Source: Dyadobacter subterraneus
GTDB lineage: Bacteria > Bacteroidota > Bacteroidia > Cytophagales > Spirosomataceae
NCBI RefSeq assembly: GCF_015221875.1
Contig: NZ_JACYGY010000001.1
Coordinates: forward strand, 5,992,501-6,056,500
Direction: 5' to 3'
Length of the DNA stretch: 64,000 bases
Shown: piece after piece, positions 25,570-34,165 of the stretch
Layout of the letters: every line of letters starts with the position of its first letter
Position numbering within the stretch: position 1 is the stretch's first letter
The notes under the pieces: generated by a model
What the model was told of the DNA's origin: nothing
Database searches by the model: none
What the model saw: the letters and a program-made list of their open reading frames with translations, nothing else
Made by a program: the position numbers and the translations under genes

Positions 25570-26799
25570 ATGAATAACAGAACTTACTTTTACCTTATAC
25601 TTATTTTAGGCAGTTTAACCGCATTAGGACCTTTTTCGATTGACATGTATCTTCCGGGATTTCCGGCTATTGCAAAAGATTTACACACCACTGCTTCAAA
25701 AGTTTCTCTTTCATTATCAGGATTTTTTATTGGAATTTCTGCGGGGCAATTACTTTATGGGCCGTTACTGGATCGTTTTGGCAGAAAAAAACCATTGTTT
25801 ATCGGACTCGCCGTTTACATTCTGGCATCTGTCGGTTGTGCGATGTCTACTACCATTGATATGCTCATTTTGTCGCGATTTGTACAAGCCATTGGAAGTT
25901 GCGCAGCCGCTGTTGCTTCTGTCGCGATGGTTCGTGATCTTTTTCCGGTAAAAGACAGCGCAAAAGTTTTTTCTTTGCTTTTGTTAGTAGTAGGCGCTTC
26001 TCCTATGATCGCCCCTACCGTTGGTGGATATGTTACGGCAGCTTTTGGCTGGCAGGCAGTATTTTTAATTTTAACAGGAATGGGCGTGGCGATTCTTGCA
26101 GCTTCGGTTTTATGGCTGCCAGACAGTTTTAAGCCAGATACCACACTTTCCTTAAAACCAAGGCCAATAATTCTAAATTTTCTTTCCGTAATCCGTGAGC
26201 CTCAGTTTTATACTTATTCGTTTACTGGCGCCATCGCTTTTGCCGGATTATTCGCATACGTATCCGGTTCTCCTCTGGTTTTTATGGAAGTATTTCATAC
26301 GAATGAGAAAGTTTATGGTTGGATTTTCGCCTTCTTGTCAATAGGTTTTATCGGTTCCAGTCAGATAAATACCTTATTATTAAGAAAATACAAAAGTGAG
26401 CAGGTTATCAATATTGCTCTTGTTTTCATGGTTATGATCAGCCTTTCCATGCTGTTTGCTTCCTACAACGGCTTTCTGACGTTAACGCTTACCATTATAC
26501 TTTTATTTCTTTTTCTGTGTTGCATCGGACTTACTTATCCAAATGCGGCCGCACTTTCACTGGCTCCGTTTTCAAAAAATGCAGGTAGCGCCTCCGCACT
26601 AATGGGCGCAATCCAAATGGGCATGGGTGCTGCGATTTCTGTTGTTGTAAGTTTGTTCGAAGAGCCGTCAACTTTCCCAATGACGCTCGCTATGGCAAGC
26701 TCATCTTCTCTGGCACTTTGTGTTTTTCTGATTGGTAAAAGAATGATAACAAGGCCGATTGAAGTGGAAGCGGGATTGGATGGTGGATTGATTCATTAA
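25570..26799 (+). CDS. Bcr/CflA family multidrug exporter (MFS)
   Basis: A 409-residue twelve-helix drug/H+ antiporter. The Bcr/CflA opening is PFSIDMYLPGFP (21-32), motif A is DRFGRKKP (68-75), and motif C-like glycine-rich sequence is seen in helix 5 (VVGASPMIAPTVGGY). Family members export bicyclomycin, chloramphenicol or related compounds and sometimes sulfonamides or cysteine; the substrate cannot be told here. It is transcribed alone, divergent from the hybrid kinase, with a 13-base palindrome just before it. Confidence 0.9.
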   Translation: MNNRTYFYLILILGSLTALGPFSIDMYLPGFPAIAKDLHTTASKVSLSLSGFFIGISAGQLLYGPLLDRFGRKKPLFIGLAVYILASVGCAMSTTIDMLILSRFVQAIGSCAAAVASVAMVRDLFPVKDSAKVFSLLLLVVGASPMIAPTVGGYVTAAFGWQAVFLILTGMGVAILAASVLWLPDSFKPDTTLSLKPRPIILNFLSVIREPQFYTYSFTGAIAFAGLFAYVSGSPLVFMEVFHTNEKVYGWIFAFLSIGFIGSSQINTLLLRKYKSEQVINIALVFMVMISLSMLFASYNGFLTLTLTIILLFLFLCCIGLTYPNAAALSLAPFSKNAGSASALMGAIQMGMGAAISVVVSLFEEPSTFPMTLAMASSSSLALCVFLIGKRMITRPIEVEAGLDGGLIH

Positions 26800-26956
26800 A
26801 AATTAATTCTAACGAAATCAATTACAGCTTAACCAGCAATTCTGATCGTTTCTCAAAACTTTGGAGTAAATTGAGTTGTATTTTGGAAACGGATATGATG
26901 TCAAATCAACTTCCAAAAACGATTCAAAATCCTTAATCACTTCAAACTAAAAAACA

Positions 26957-27268
26957 ATGTTTAAAGTCACCGTTTTGTATCCCCGCGCCGCCGAAGATGA
27001 TTTCAATCTGGCTTATTATCTGGATGTTCACACACCGATGCTTAAAGAATTGCTCAATCCCTGGGGATTGTTGAAAGTTGATGTAGAAGTAGGAATTGCC
27101 GGTGTTGCACCAGGTTCAGAGCCTGTTTATGCACTTATTTGTGGAATTCATTTCAGCGATCTTCAATCTTTACAAACGGGAATGGATGCAGAAGGACCAA
27201 CGATCATTTCCGATATCTCCAATTTTACAAGTGTAACTCCGGTCATGCAGATCAGTCGGGTCGAATAG
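26957..27268 (+). CDS. EthD family protein
   Basis: A 103-residue dimeric alpha-beta barrel protein of the EthD group, which helps ring-ether and aromatic degradation in some actinobacteria but has no defined role elsewhere. Visible features: FKVTVLYPRAAEDDFNLAYY at the start with the typical HTPMLKELL histidine motif (about 25-33), and a SDISNFTSVTPVMQIS ending. Length is usual. It is a single gene between an exporter gene and a terminator shared with the nucleotidase gene. Confidence 0.85.
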   Translation: MFKVTVLYPRAAEDDFNLAYYLDVHTPMLKELLNPWGLLKVDVEVGIAGVAPGSEPVYALICGIHFSDLQSLQTGMDAEGPTIISDISNFTSVTPVMQISRVE

Positions 27269-27290
27269 AAATTATTTTAGTGATAAAAGA

Positions 27291-27321
27291 ATAGCCCGGA
27301 AGCTTTGAGCTAGCGGGCTAT
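27291..27321. terminator. Bidirectional terminator between EthD and nucleotidase genes
   Basis: ATAGCCCG and CGGGCTAT pair, with a partial AGCT inner stem. The genes on both sides converge, so it can end both transcripts. T-runs are short on each strand. Confidence 0.6.
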
Positions 27322-27346
27322 TTCATATAACTTCAATTCTGAAAAA

Positions 27347-28297
27347 TTACACAAGTGAATTTTCATGTACCGGACAAACACTGGCCGTCATGATACGCTT
27401 TCCTGTTCCGCGTTGGAAAAAATAGTCCAGCCTTCCCAGATTAATTCCTGCAAATCCAACCTGATTAATGGTAGTAATTTTTCCATCCAGGTTTTTGATA
27501 TCCTCGGGAGCCTTCATAAAAGTATGTGTATGACCGCCGATTACCAGATCAATATTTCTGGTCGATTGAGCCAAAATCTGATCCGATACTTTTTCTTCCT
27601 TGTATTTGTATCCCAAATGTGAAAGACAAATGACAAGATCACAATGCAGATCATTTTTCAACAAACTTGCTGTTGCATTGGCTTTTGCAATCGGATCCTG
27701 ATAAATAATCTCTCCATAATTCTTTTTATCAACCAAACCTGCCAGCTCAATCCCCAAACCAAAAATACCAATTTTGAGACCTTGTTTTTTGAAGATTTCA
27801 TATGGCTGGGTTCTGTCCTTTAATGCCGTATTCTGAAAATCATAATTACTGACAAGAAATGGGAAGTTGGCATGAGGCAATTGTTTTACAAATCCATCGA
27901 TGCCATTGTCAAAATCATGATTTCCCATGGTCGCCGCGTCATAACCCATATCGCTCATGAGCTTCATTTCCAGTTCTCCACCAAATAAATTGAAATAAGG
28001 CGTTCCCTGGAAAACGTCTCCTGCATCAAGCAAAAGCACATTTTTTTGTTCAGCGCGAATTTTATTTATCAACGCAGCCCGTCTTGCCACGCCACCCATT
28101 CCCTGATTACGGGAACCGTCCATCGGAAAAGGTTCGATACGGCTGTGGACATCGTTGGTGTGCAAAATGGTCAGCTGCACCGTTTCATCCTTCGCAAAAG
28201 CTGCAAAAGGAGAAACACTTAATGCCAATAAAGCAGCAGCCGTACTACCACTTTTCAGAAAATCCCGGCGATTAGTTGTTGACAACAATTCTTCCAT
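27347..28297 (-). CDS. Metallophosphatase, 5'-nucleotidase N-terminal domain protein
   Basis: A 316-residue calcineurin-like phosphoesterase of the UshA/5'-nucleotidase type. A Tat signal is seen at the N-terminus (NRRDFLKSG followed by a hydrophobic run to about residue 35). Metal-binding motifs follow: LHTNDVHSRIEP (about 45-56), LDAGDVFQGTP, MGNHDFDNG, and GGHTHTF near 255-261. The C-terminal nucleotide-specificity domain is absent from this chain but is encoded by the upstream gene, whose end overlaps this start by 26 bases. Together they equal one split 5'-nucleotidase, probably acting in the periplasm to recover phosphate or nucleosides. Confidence 0.92.
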   Translation of the reverse strand: MEELLSTTNRRDFLKSGSTAAALLALSVSPFAAFAKDETVQLTILHTNDVHSRIEPFPMDGSRNQGMGGVARRAALINKIRAEQKNVLLLDAGDVFQGTPYFNLFGGELEMKLMSDMGYDAATMGNHDFDNGIDGFVKQLPHANFPFLVSNYDFQNTALKDRTQPYEIFKKQGLKIGIFGLGIELAGLVDKKNYGEIIYQDPIAKANATASLLKNDLHCDLVICLSHLGYKYKEEKVSDQILAQSTRNIDLVIGGHTHTFMKAPEDIKNLDGKITTINQVGFAGINLGRLDYFFQRGTGKRIMTASVCPVHENSLV

Positions 28298-29033
28298 CTA
28301 ATTGAGTATTTATGGTTTTTCCAGCACTTGTAAGACCGTTGATGTAATCAATTAACGCATCCCGCACCTTTTTATCAATATTTTTACGTTCTGTGGCTTC
28401 ACTTAAAAATTCCAGACCTTCTGCCCCATTGGCCAGATAATCGTAAGTCAGCAAATTATAACTTTGCGTTATATCAAAAGGTTTTCCGGCAATCATTACG
28501 TCCGTCCCTTTTTTATCCTGGATGTTCATTCGAATTCCAGCAACCGGTTGTCCGCTTGATTTTGCGATAAAATCTATCACTTTTTGAACTGACGCTCCTG
28601 ACAATTTCAAAACGACAAGTTCATTTTCAAACGGCATCAATTCAAAAACATTGGAAACCGTAATGTTTCCCTTTGGAAAACTGGTTCTCAATCCTCCTTT
28701 TGTTGATAAAGTAAACTGGATTGCCGGGTCTTTTTTCAATCCTTCTGTCAAAATTGCATCAGAGAAAAAATCGCCGATTAAAGTTTCCGGATCAGATGTT
28801 TTTGTCAATTCCTGATCAGTCTGACCTATAACACGGCTCATTTCCGCATCCATCTGTTTTTTGTATGGCAAATAATATCTGACCAGAGAAGAGTCAATAC
28901 CCGCCGACTGATCAATAGCGTATTCTTTATATTGATTTCCTGAAACGGTAAAGTGGCGATTGCATGATGAAATGAGTATTGATCCAAAGATCAGACTTAA
29001 AGCAACGCGCCTGTAATTTTTTGATGAAAGCAT
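28272..29033 (-). CDS. 5'-nucleotidase C-terminal domain lipoprotein
   Basis: A 253-residue lipoprotein (LIFGSILISSC, lipidation near residue 23) with the C-terminal domain of 5'-nucleotidases: GDFFSDAILTEG, STKGGLRTSFPKGNITVSNV, VFELMPFENELVVLKLSG and YDYLANGAEG. This domain normally binds the base of the nucleotide and follows the metal domain in the same chain; here it stands alone and comes first in the operon. I chose the ATG at 29033, which gives a proper lipoprotein signal; an upstream in-frame start at 29072 would add an odd leader. The stop overlaps the next gene by 26 bases, suggesting coupled translation. Confidence 0.9.
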   Translation of the reverse strand: MLSSKNYRRVALSLIFGSILISSCNRHFTVSGNQYKEYAIDQSAGIDSSLVRYYLPYKKQMDAEMSRVIGQTDQELTKTSDPETLIGDFFSDAILTEGLKKDPAIQFTLSTKGGLRTSFPKGNITVSNVFELMPFENELVVLKLSGASVQKVIDFIAKSSGQPVAGIRMNIQDKKGTDVMIAGKPFDITQSYNLLTYDYLANGAEGLEFLSEATERKNIDKKVRDALIDYINGLTSAGKTINTQLDGRIVVNN

Positions 29034-29057
29034 AACGGGAACGGTCGGATTGAAGTA

Positions 29058-29065
29058 CAAAAGTA
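29058..29065 (-). promoter_or_regulatory. Promoter -7 box of the nucleotidase operon
   Basis: On the minus strand TACTTTTG matches TAnnTTTG fully, 24 bases before the start codon. No convincing TTG is found at the usual distance upstream. Confidence 0.4.
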
Positions 29066-29148
29066 ACAGCAATTGTTCAGGTTATATTGATACAAATAAA
29101 TTTGATAAAAAATTAATATAAACTTAACCAGGTCTTTAAAACAAAAAA

Positions 29149-29174
29149 GAAGTCTCCTTGTAAAAGAAGACTTC
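29149..29174 (-). terminator. Terminator of the 29197-29712 gene
   Basis: GAAGTCT and AGACTTC pair around a 12-base loop and, on the minus strand, are followed by a T-run (A-run at 29142-29148 on the plus strand). Confidence 0.65.
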
Positions 29175-29196
29175 CCAATGCTAAATATGATCCGGA

Positions 29197-29712
29197 TTAT
29201 TTTACTTTACTCTTTATCAAAATATATTCAAGTTTATCCTTTTTTGCGAAAGCGGCTATCTGGGTATATTTTTCATAGTTGTCCCACCGCTTCACTTCGT
29301 CATTTTCAAAGGTTGGATTGGTATCACTTTTTAGACCAAGCAGTCCGAGAATAATGTGATTTTTGAAACTGTACTCCGAAAGATTATTAATTGTGATCCG
29401 GTCAGCGATTTCTTTGATGTAAATAATTTCTATTTTACCATCTCTGTAAACCACCTTTGGACATTTATCACAACCAGCGTCCGCATCCCGCCAGTAACTG
29501 TCAAGCTTACCTTTTCCCAAAATTGCTTCAACTTCCTTTTCACTTTTAAAAGCTACTTTGCTAAGATCGACTTCAACAATTGGTGCTAGCATTTCTTCTT
29601 CTTCATCCTTCAAAACAAAAAACTTAATGAAGATTGCAAGCGCGATTATTGCCAATCCGATAAATCTCCATTTCGCCCATTTTTTTCTGAAAGGAGTTTT
29701 TTCATTTTCCAT
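29197..29712 (-). CDS. Hypothetical membrane-anchored protein
   Basis: A 171-residue protein with a basic N-terminus (FRKKWAKWR), one transmembrane helix at about 16-33 (IGLAIIALAIFIKFF), an acidic stretch (DEEEEML), then a soluble domain outside the membrane. It contains a cysteine pair in DAGCDKCPKVVYRDGKIEI, which could bind metal or form a disulfide. I chose the ATG at 29712; an earlier in-frame ATG at 29766 is followed by an unlikely hydrophobic leader. The family is not recognised. Confidence 0.65.
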   Translation of the reverse strand: MENEKTPFRKKWAKWRFIGLAIIALAIFIKFFVLKDEEEEMLAPIVEVDLSKVAFKSEKEVEAILGKGKLDSYWRDADAGCDKCPKVVYRDGKIEIIYIKEIADRITINNLSEYSFKNHIILGLLGLKSDTNPTFENDEVKRWDNYEKYTQIAAFAKKDKLEYILIKSKVK

Positions 29713-29790
29713 GTATTCCCGGTTAAAGTGATTTTGATATTCTACTATAAAACATAGCAATATCATGCCACCGGATTCGGGATTGGTCTA

Positions 29791-30474
29791 TCACATCACC
29801 AGATCGCCATAATACATTTCAATTAATTCGAGGACGTTTTTAACACCAAGTTTTTCAAAAACAATGGACTTATGCGTTCCAACGGTGGAGATTTTTATAT
29901 TTAAATGGCTCGCAATAGCTGACACCGATTCTCCTTTGATCAGATAATCGACAATTTCTTTTTGTCTTTTGGATAGCTTATCATTCAGGGAATTGGGCGT
30001 GTCCGTTTTATTTTTGTGAGGAGAAATTTTTCGACGATGAACATTATTTAAAAAAGTCTCCTGGGCCATCGCTTCCAATAATTCCAGACATAAATATCTT
30101 TCATTATTCAACACTTTTGTAATGGCCCCAACTATTTCCTCAGCAGATGCATTCTGGGTAAGAAAGCCATTTGCTCCTGCTATCAAATAGCTTATAGCAT
30201 GCGGATAATGCAGATTTTTCGCAAAAACTAAAATTCGTACTTTGGGAGAAAATTCCCGGATATCACCAATAAGTTCATCAAGCTGACCCAGATTTGATCC
30301 AAGTATAACCAGATTGAGATCGGAATTTTGTTTTACTGCGAGTAATGTCTCATCCAGTGAGCTGGTTTGTATTGGCTCTTCAACAATAAAACTTTCACTC
30401 GCTAATTCCAGCAGCCCCACTCTAACAATTGCATGACTGTCGGCAATCAATATTTTCCATTTATTCATACTCAT
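29791..30474 (-). CDS. LuxR-type response regulator with a degenerate receiver domain
   Basis: A 227-residue protein with an N-terminal receiver fold (about 6-125) and a C-terminal LuxR/GerE helix-turn-helix (about 162-222; LSKRQKEIVDYLIKGESVSA and STVGTHKSIVFEKLG). The receiver lacks the usual phosphorylation residues: the expected aspartate is glycine (G59 in LVILGSN), the acidic pair is ADS instead of DD, the conserved S/T is A85, and the conserved lysine is Q107 in GFLTQNAS. It likely acts without phosphorylation. It is a lone gene with no kinase beside it. Its targets are not known. Confidence 0.88.
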   Translation of the reverse strand: MSMNKWKILIADSHAIVRVGLLELASESFIVEEPIQTSSLDETLLAVKQNSDLNLVILGSNLGQLDELIGDIREFSPKVRILVFAKNLHYPHAISYLIAGANGFLTQNASAEEIVGAITKVLNNERYLCLELLEAMAQETFLNNVHRRKISPHKNKTDTPNSLNDKLSKRQKEIVDYLIKGESVSAIASHLNIKISTVGTHKSIVFEKLGVKNVLELIEMYYGDLVM

Positions 30475-30898
30475 TCACACTGGGGGCAGAACATCACCCG
30501 GATACTCTAAAATTTTATCAAAATAAATTCCTGTCATTCAACTGAATCAGCAGCAATTGAAATATTGTGTATTTACGATAAAATTAACTACATAGATTTA
30601 GGTAATTGAAGAAATAATGAAATATTGTTGCAAAAGATAAAAAACGCTCTCAAAACGCCAGTTTTGTATCATTATAAAATCTGATAGTTATAATTTTCAA
30701 ACAGATTTATCTGGTAATCAAAGCTTAGAAATTAATCTTCGGAACCAATTTCAATAGAACTTATGTTAATTGAACTCACATGTTGAAAGGATATTTTCGG
30801 ATCGGAAACAAGCTTTTTTCTACTTCAACGTTTTGTGATATAACGTATTCCCCGGTCCTCTTAGCTGAATCTTATATTAAATCATTTAAGTATTCGAG
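30475..30898. other. Divergent intergenic region, AT-rich
   Basis: These 424 bases lie between the atypical LuxR-type regulator and an L,D-transpeptidase gene. I find no open reading frame with protein-like content, no strong hairpin and no full-consensus promoter. Both genes should have their promoters here. Confidence 0.4.
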
Positions 30899-31690
30899 AT
30901 GACAAAAGCACAGGTTGTAGTTTTAGTAATGGTTGTTGCGCTTAGCGTTTCCTTTGGCTTTCAAAAAATTAATCCACTTTTCGTTTCTTCTTCTTACCAG
31001 ATTCAAAAAGATACAGTTTCCATAGATTCCGATTCGGTTGAAAAACCGGAATGGGCGATGTTGTATGATTCTCTTGATTTAAAAAAACAGGGACTTTCTG
31101 AAACCGCATTTTTATATGCCTGGTACGGATTTCACAAAATGAAACTTGACAAGCAGATCATGGCCATTGCTGATTTCAGCCAGTCGTCCTGCAAGAAAAG
31201 ATTATATGTAATTGACCTGATCAAGAAAAAACTGATACTAAATACCTTCGTCGCGCACGGCAGAAATTCGGGACAGGAATATGCGAAAGAATTTTCCAAT
31301 GATAATTCATCGTTCCAGTCAAGTCTTGGATTTTACAAAACATTGGGAACTTATCAGGGCAAACACGGACTTTCTCTTCGTTTGGAAGGACTGGAAAAAG
31401 GTATCAATGATCGCGCCTATGAACGTGCTATCGTCATGCACGGAGCGGATTATGTCAGCGAAGATTTTATAAAAAACACCGGTCGTTTGGGAAGAAGCCA
31501 GGGCTGCCCTGCCGTTTCAATTGCGGATAGCAAAAAGCTAATCCAGCTTTTATACGATGGAGCCGGCCTCTTTATTTATTCCCAAAACCCGCGTTATTTC
31601 AAATCTTCAGCTTTGTTATCCGGCATCAATATGATCAAAGAAAAAGGTCAGACTCTTGGCGCATCCCTTTTGTACACATCAGCAAAATAA
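30899..31690 (+). CDS. Murein L,D-transpeptidase catalytic domain protein (YkuD_2 type)
   Basis: A 263-residue exported protein with an N-terminal signal helix (AQVVVLVMVVALSVSFGF). The catalytic region carries H181 in VMHGADYVSE and C203 in GRSQGCPAVS, the signature of the PF13645-type L,D-transpeptidase-like family. The normal reaction is cysteine-based linking or attachment at meso-diaminopimelate of peptidoglycan, in the periplasm. Residues 115-160 hold the substrate-side stretch VAHGRNSGQEYAKEFSN. The gene's last 43 bases overlap the end of the opposite-strand L,D-transpeptidase. Confidence 0.9.
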   Translation: MTKAQVVVLVMVVALSVSFGFQKINPLFVSSSYQIQKDTVSIDSDSVEKPEWAMLYDSLDLKKQGLSETAFLYAWYGFHKMKLDKQIMAIADFSQSSCKKRLYVIDLIKKKLILNTFVAHGRNSGQEYAKEFSNDNSSFQSSLGFYKTLGTYQGKHGLSLRLEGLEKGINDRAYERAIVMHGADYVSEDFIKNTGRLGRSQGCPAVSIADSKKLIQLLYDGAGLFIYSQNPRYFKSSALLSGINMIKEKGQTLGASLLYTSAK

Positions 31691-32844
31691 AGAAGATCAC
31701 CTTTTTCGTTACAGTCGGCTCCCAGGTATAAAAGGAAAACAGGAATACGTTTTTTCAATTTATGCCATTTTGGGGGGATTGATGTTGTATCCGGTTCCAT
31801 CAAGGAATCATTATCCAGCAATTGTTCACCAGCCATAAAGTTGGCAAGTTCTGTCGGGTGTTGTACTCTCACACATCCGTGACTTCTCCATCTCTGGTCT
31901 GTATTGAAAAGATACCGGGCATTTGTATCGTGTAGATAAATGGCAAGCGGATTTTTAATTTCAACTTTCAATAATCCAAGCGAATTATCACCACCGGTTT
32001 CCTGGCGGAAGCGGTATGGAAATTCTTCCGGCGTCATAGATTCCCAGTCAATTTCTCCGGCATCTACAACCTGTCCTTTTTTATCAATTACCTCAATTTT
32101 ATTTCTCGACAAATACTCTTCATCCTTCGCTGCTTTTGGGAAAATTTCTTTTATCGCGATACTTTTTGGTACGTTCCAGTATGGATGCGTAACAATGCTC
32201 GTAGCATAAGTATCAATTGTAGGCGTTTGTGTATCAAATTTTCCGGCAACAGTCCTCATGGTAATACCATCTTTTCCATCAGCATCCATTCCTGTTAAAT
32301 AAGCACCACGGATATTAACCATCACCAAACGCGGTGCATCACCGGCTTGTCTGTGAATCCAGCGATATGCGTTGATCGATTCGGCAACCACAGCTGCACT
32401 ATCCTTTTTATTTTCGCCGATCAGTCTTGTGTAATGACGTTTCAGGTTTTTATAAACCGGATATTCAGGTTCCAGTTTTTCCATCACTTTTTCAAGCGAT
32501 TCACCTTTTACCAAAGCAATGGCTGCTTCTTTTAAAATAACCGTATCTGCTTTTACTTTTTTGTTGATATATCTTAATGAAGGCTGATGACCGTAACCGG
32601 TTTCTTCAAGCAACGCAAATACAGGCGCATCGGATTCTTTGAAAGCAAATTTTTCCGTTTTCACTCCCGCATTTCCTGCGTATTCCAGCAATGCAGTATA
32701 TTTCTTTTCTTTACTTAATTCCTTCACCAGCTCTTGTGTTGTCATCTTTTCAACATCCTTTTTACAGGATTGCAGAACAACAAAGACAAGCAGAATCAGT
32801 ACCGAAATGTATTTTGACCGGGATAAACCAGAAGATAATTGCAT
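31648..32844 (-). CDS. L,D-transpeptidase family lipoprotein (YcbB-like)
   Basis: A 398-residue lipoprotein (lipobox VVLQSC, C27) with a helical region at about 30-170 and the YkuD catalytic domain at about 170-390. The active site has H305 in AIYLHDTN and SHGCVRV (321-327) with C324. Compared with E. coli YcbB (about 600 residues) it is shorter and has no recognisable peptidoglycan-binding repeat. It cross-links peptidoglycan stems in the periplasm. Its 3' end overlaps the convergent gene at 30899-31690 by 43 bases, so the two cell-wall enzymes make complementary transcript ends. Confidence 0.9.
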   Translation of the reverse strand: MQLSSGLSRSKYISVLILLVFVVLQSCKKDVEKMTTQELVKELSKEKKYTALLEYAGNAGVKTEKFAFKESDAPVFALLEETGYGHQPSLRYINKKVKADTVILKEAAIALVKGESLEKVMEKLEPEYPVYKNLKRHYTRLIGENKKDSAAVVAESINAYRWIHRQAGDAPRLVMVNIRGAYLTGMDADGKDGITMRTVAGKFDTQTPTIDTYATSIVTHPYWNVPKSIAIKEIFPKAAKDEEYLSRNKIEVIDKKGQVVDAGEIDWESMTPEEFPYRFRQETGGDNSLGLLKVEIKNPLAIYLHDTNARYLFNTDQRWRSHGCVRVQHPTELANFMAGEQLLDNDSLMEPDTTSIPPKWHKLKKRIPVFLLYLGADCNEKGDLLYFADVYKRDAPRV

Positions 32845-33082
32845 GAGTAGTAAAATAATAGTTCTGGTTAACTTAATAAAATTGTCGTGCTAGGTATCAG
32901 AAACGAATACTAGCATCTATAAAGTACTAAATAATACTATGTTAAATAATATAGTCTGTTTCTTCGTCTTCAATTTGAGGGAAATATGGGGAAATAAATG
33001 AACAGCAAATTTTCAATTTCAAATCTGTTGGTACGGAACGAAACTTCTTCAAACACGATTATTTAATCTATTACTCATCTCC

Positions 33083-33090
33083 TATTTTTG
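33083..33090 (+). promoter_or_regulatory. Promoter -7 box of rarD-like gene
   Basis: TATTTTTG matches TAnnTTTG fully, 22 bases before the ATG at 33113; the -33 part is not clear. Confidence 0.4.
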
Positions 33091-33112
33091 TGATTCTCAC
33101 GAATCAATTGAA

Positions 33113-34015
33113 ATGAAATCTTCAAAATATTACATCGCAGCACTTTCTTCATTTTCCATCTGGGGATTCTTCAGTTTTGCACTAAAAGCTTTACACAACT
33201 ACGCCTCGCTGGATATTTTGTTTTACAGGGTTTTCTTTTGCGCAGTTCTGATGCTGGTTATCAGTCTGCTTTTCAGACAAAAAGTTTTGAAAGAAAATTA
33301 TGCTTTTTTCAAATCGCTGAATCAGAAAAAGAAAAGAGAAATTGTCGTGGTGACTTTACTGGGAGGCTCGTTACTTACTGCGAACTGGTTCTTTTTTATC
33401 TATGCAATCAACCACATCAGCGTAAAAGCGGGATCATTGGCTTATCTGGTTTGTCCAATTCTGACGACGGTGCTGGCTTATTTTATTTTGCATGAAAAAC
33501 TGAACCGCTGGCAATGGGCAGCCGTAGCGTTAAGTGCATTCAGTTGTTCCATATTGTCTATCGGCCATTTGACAGATCTTTTATACAGTCTCATCATTGC
33601 CACTTCCTATGCGCTTTATCTGGTAAGCCAAAAGAAAAGCACAGGATTTGATAAATTCCTGCTGCTTACTTTTCAAATTGTATTTTCGTCTTTACTTCTA
33701 CTACCCTTTTATCCAGTTTATAGTGCCAACGTTCCCACTGAGATTTCATTTTACGTATTGATTGTAGTCATCGCTATTGTTTTTACCATTGCTCCGCTGT
33801 TTTTGAATCTGTATGCTTTGCAGGGCGTCAATTCTTCAACCATGGGCATTCTGCTTTATATCAATCCGCTGATCGGTTTTATAATAGCAGTATTCTATTT
33901 CAAAGAAGAAATTACGGGATTGCAACTGGTCGCTTATAGTCTGATTCTGGCAGCAATTGTGATCTTTAACAAGAACTATATTTTCAAAAGTAAGAAGGAA
34001 CTTTCCGCACTTTAA
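33113..34015 (+). CDS. rarD: EamA family transporter RarD
   Basis: A ten-helix inner-membrane permease of the drug/metabolite transporter group, 300 residues, the usual length for RarD. The typical RarD opening is KYYIAALSSFSIWGFFSFAL with LDILFYRVFF shortly after, and the second EamA half includes NLYALQGVNSSTMGILLYIN and NPLIGF. Chloramphenicol sensitivity gave the family its name, but the natural substrate is not settled. It is transcribed alone, divergent from the lipoprotein L,D-transpeptidase. Confidence 0.9.
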   Translation: MKSSKYYIAALSSFSIWGFFSFALKALHNYASLDILFYRVFFCAVLMLVISLLFRQKVLKENYAFFKSLNQKKKREIVVVTLLGGSLLTANWFFFIYAINHISVKAGSLAYLVCPILTTVLAYFILHEKLNRWQWAAVALSAFSCSILSIGHLTDLLYSLIIATSYALYLVSQKKSTGFDKFLLLTFQIVFSSLLLLPFYPVYSANVPTEISFYVLIVVIAIVFTIAPLFLNLYALQGVNSSTMGILLYINPLIGFIIAVFYFKEEITGLQLVAYSLILAAIVIFNKNYIFKSKKELSAL

Positions 34016-34165
34016 AATTTTAAATTTATTTTCGATTATAGGGGTATAAGCAGTTACAAATCACATCTTTATCTCAAACCGTCATTTTTGTATTTGCCGT
34101 CAAAAAGTAATAGTGATTAGTGCCTGATTTTAGAGTTTGTGAATTGCAACTAAATAATCCTCTAT

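Noticed and set aside
31281..31472. Second frame inside the first L,D-transpeptidase gene
   Set aside because: A shadow of the catalytic gene, which keeps all its motifs in the main frame.
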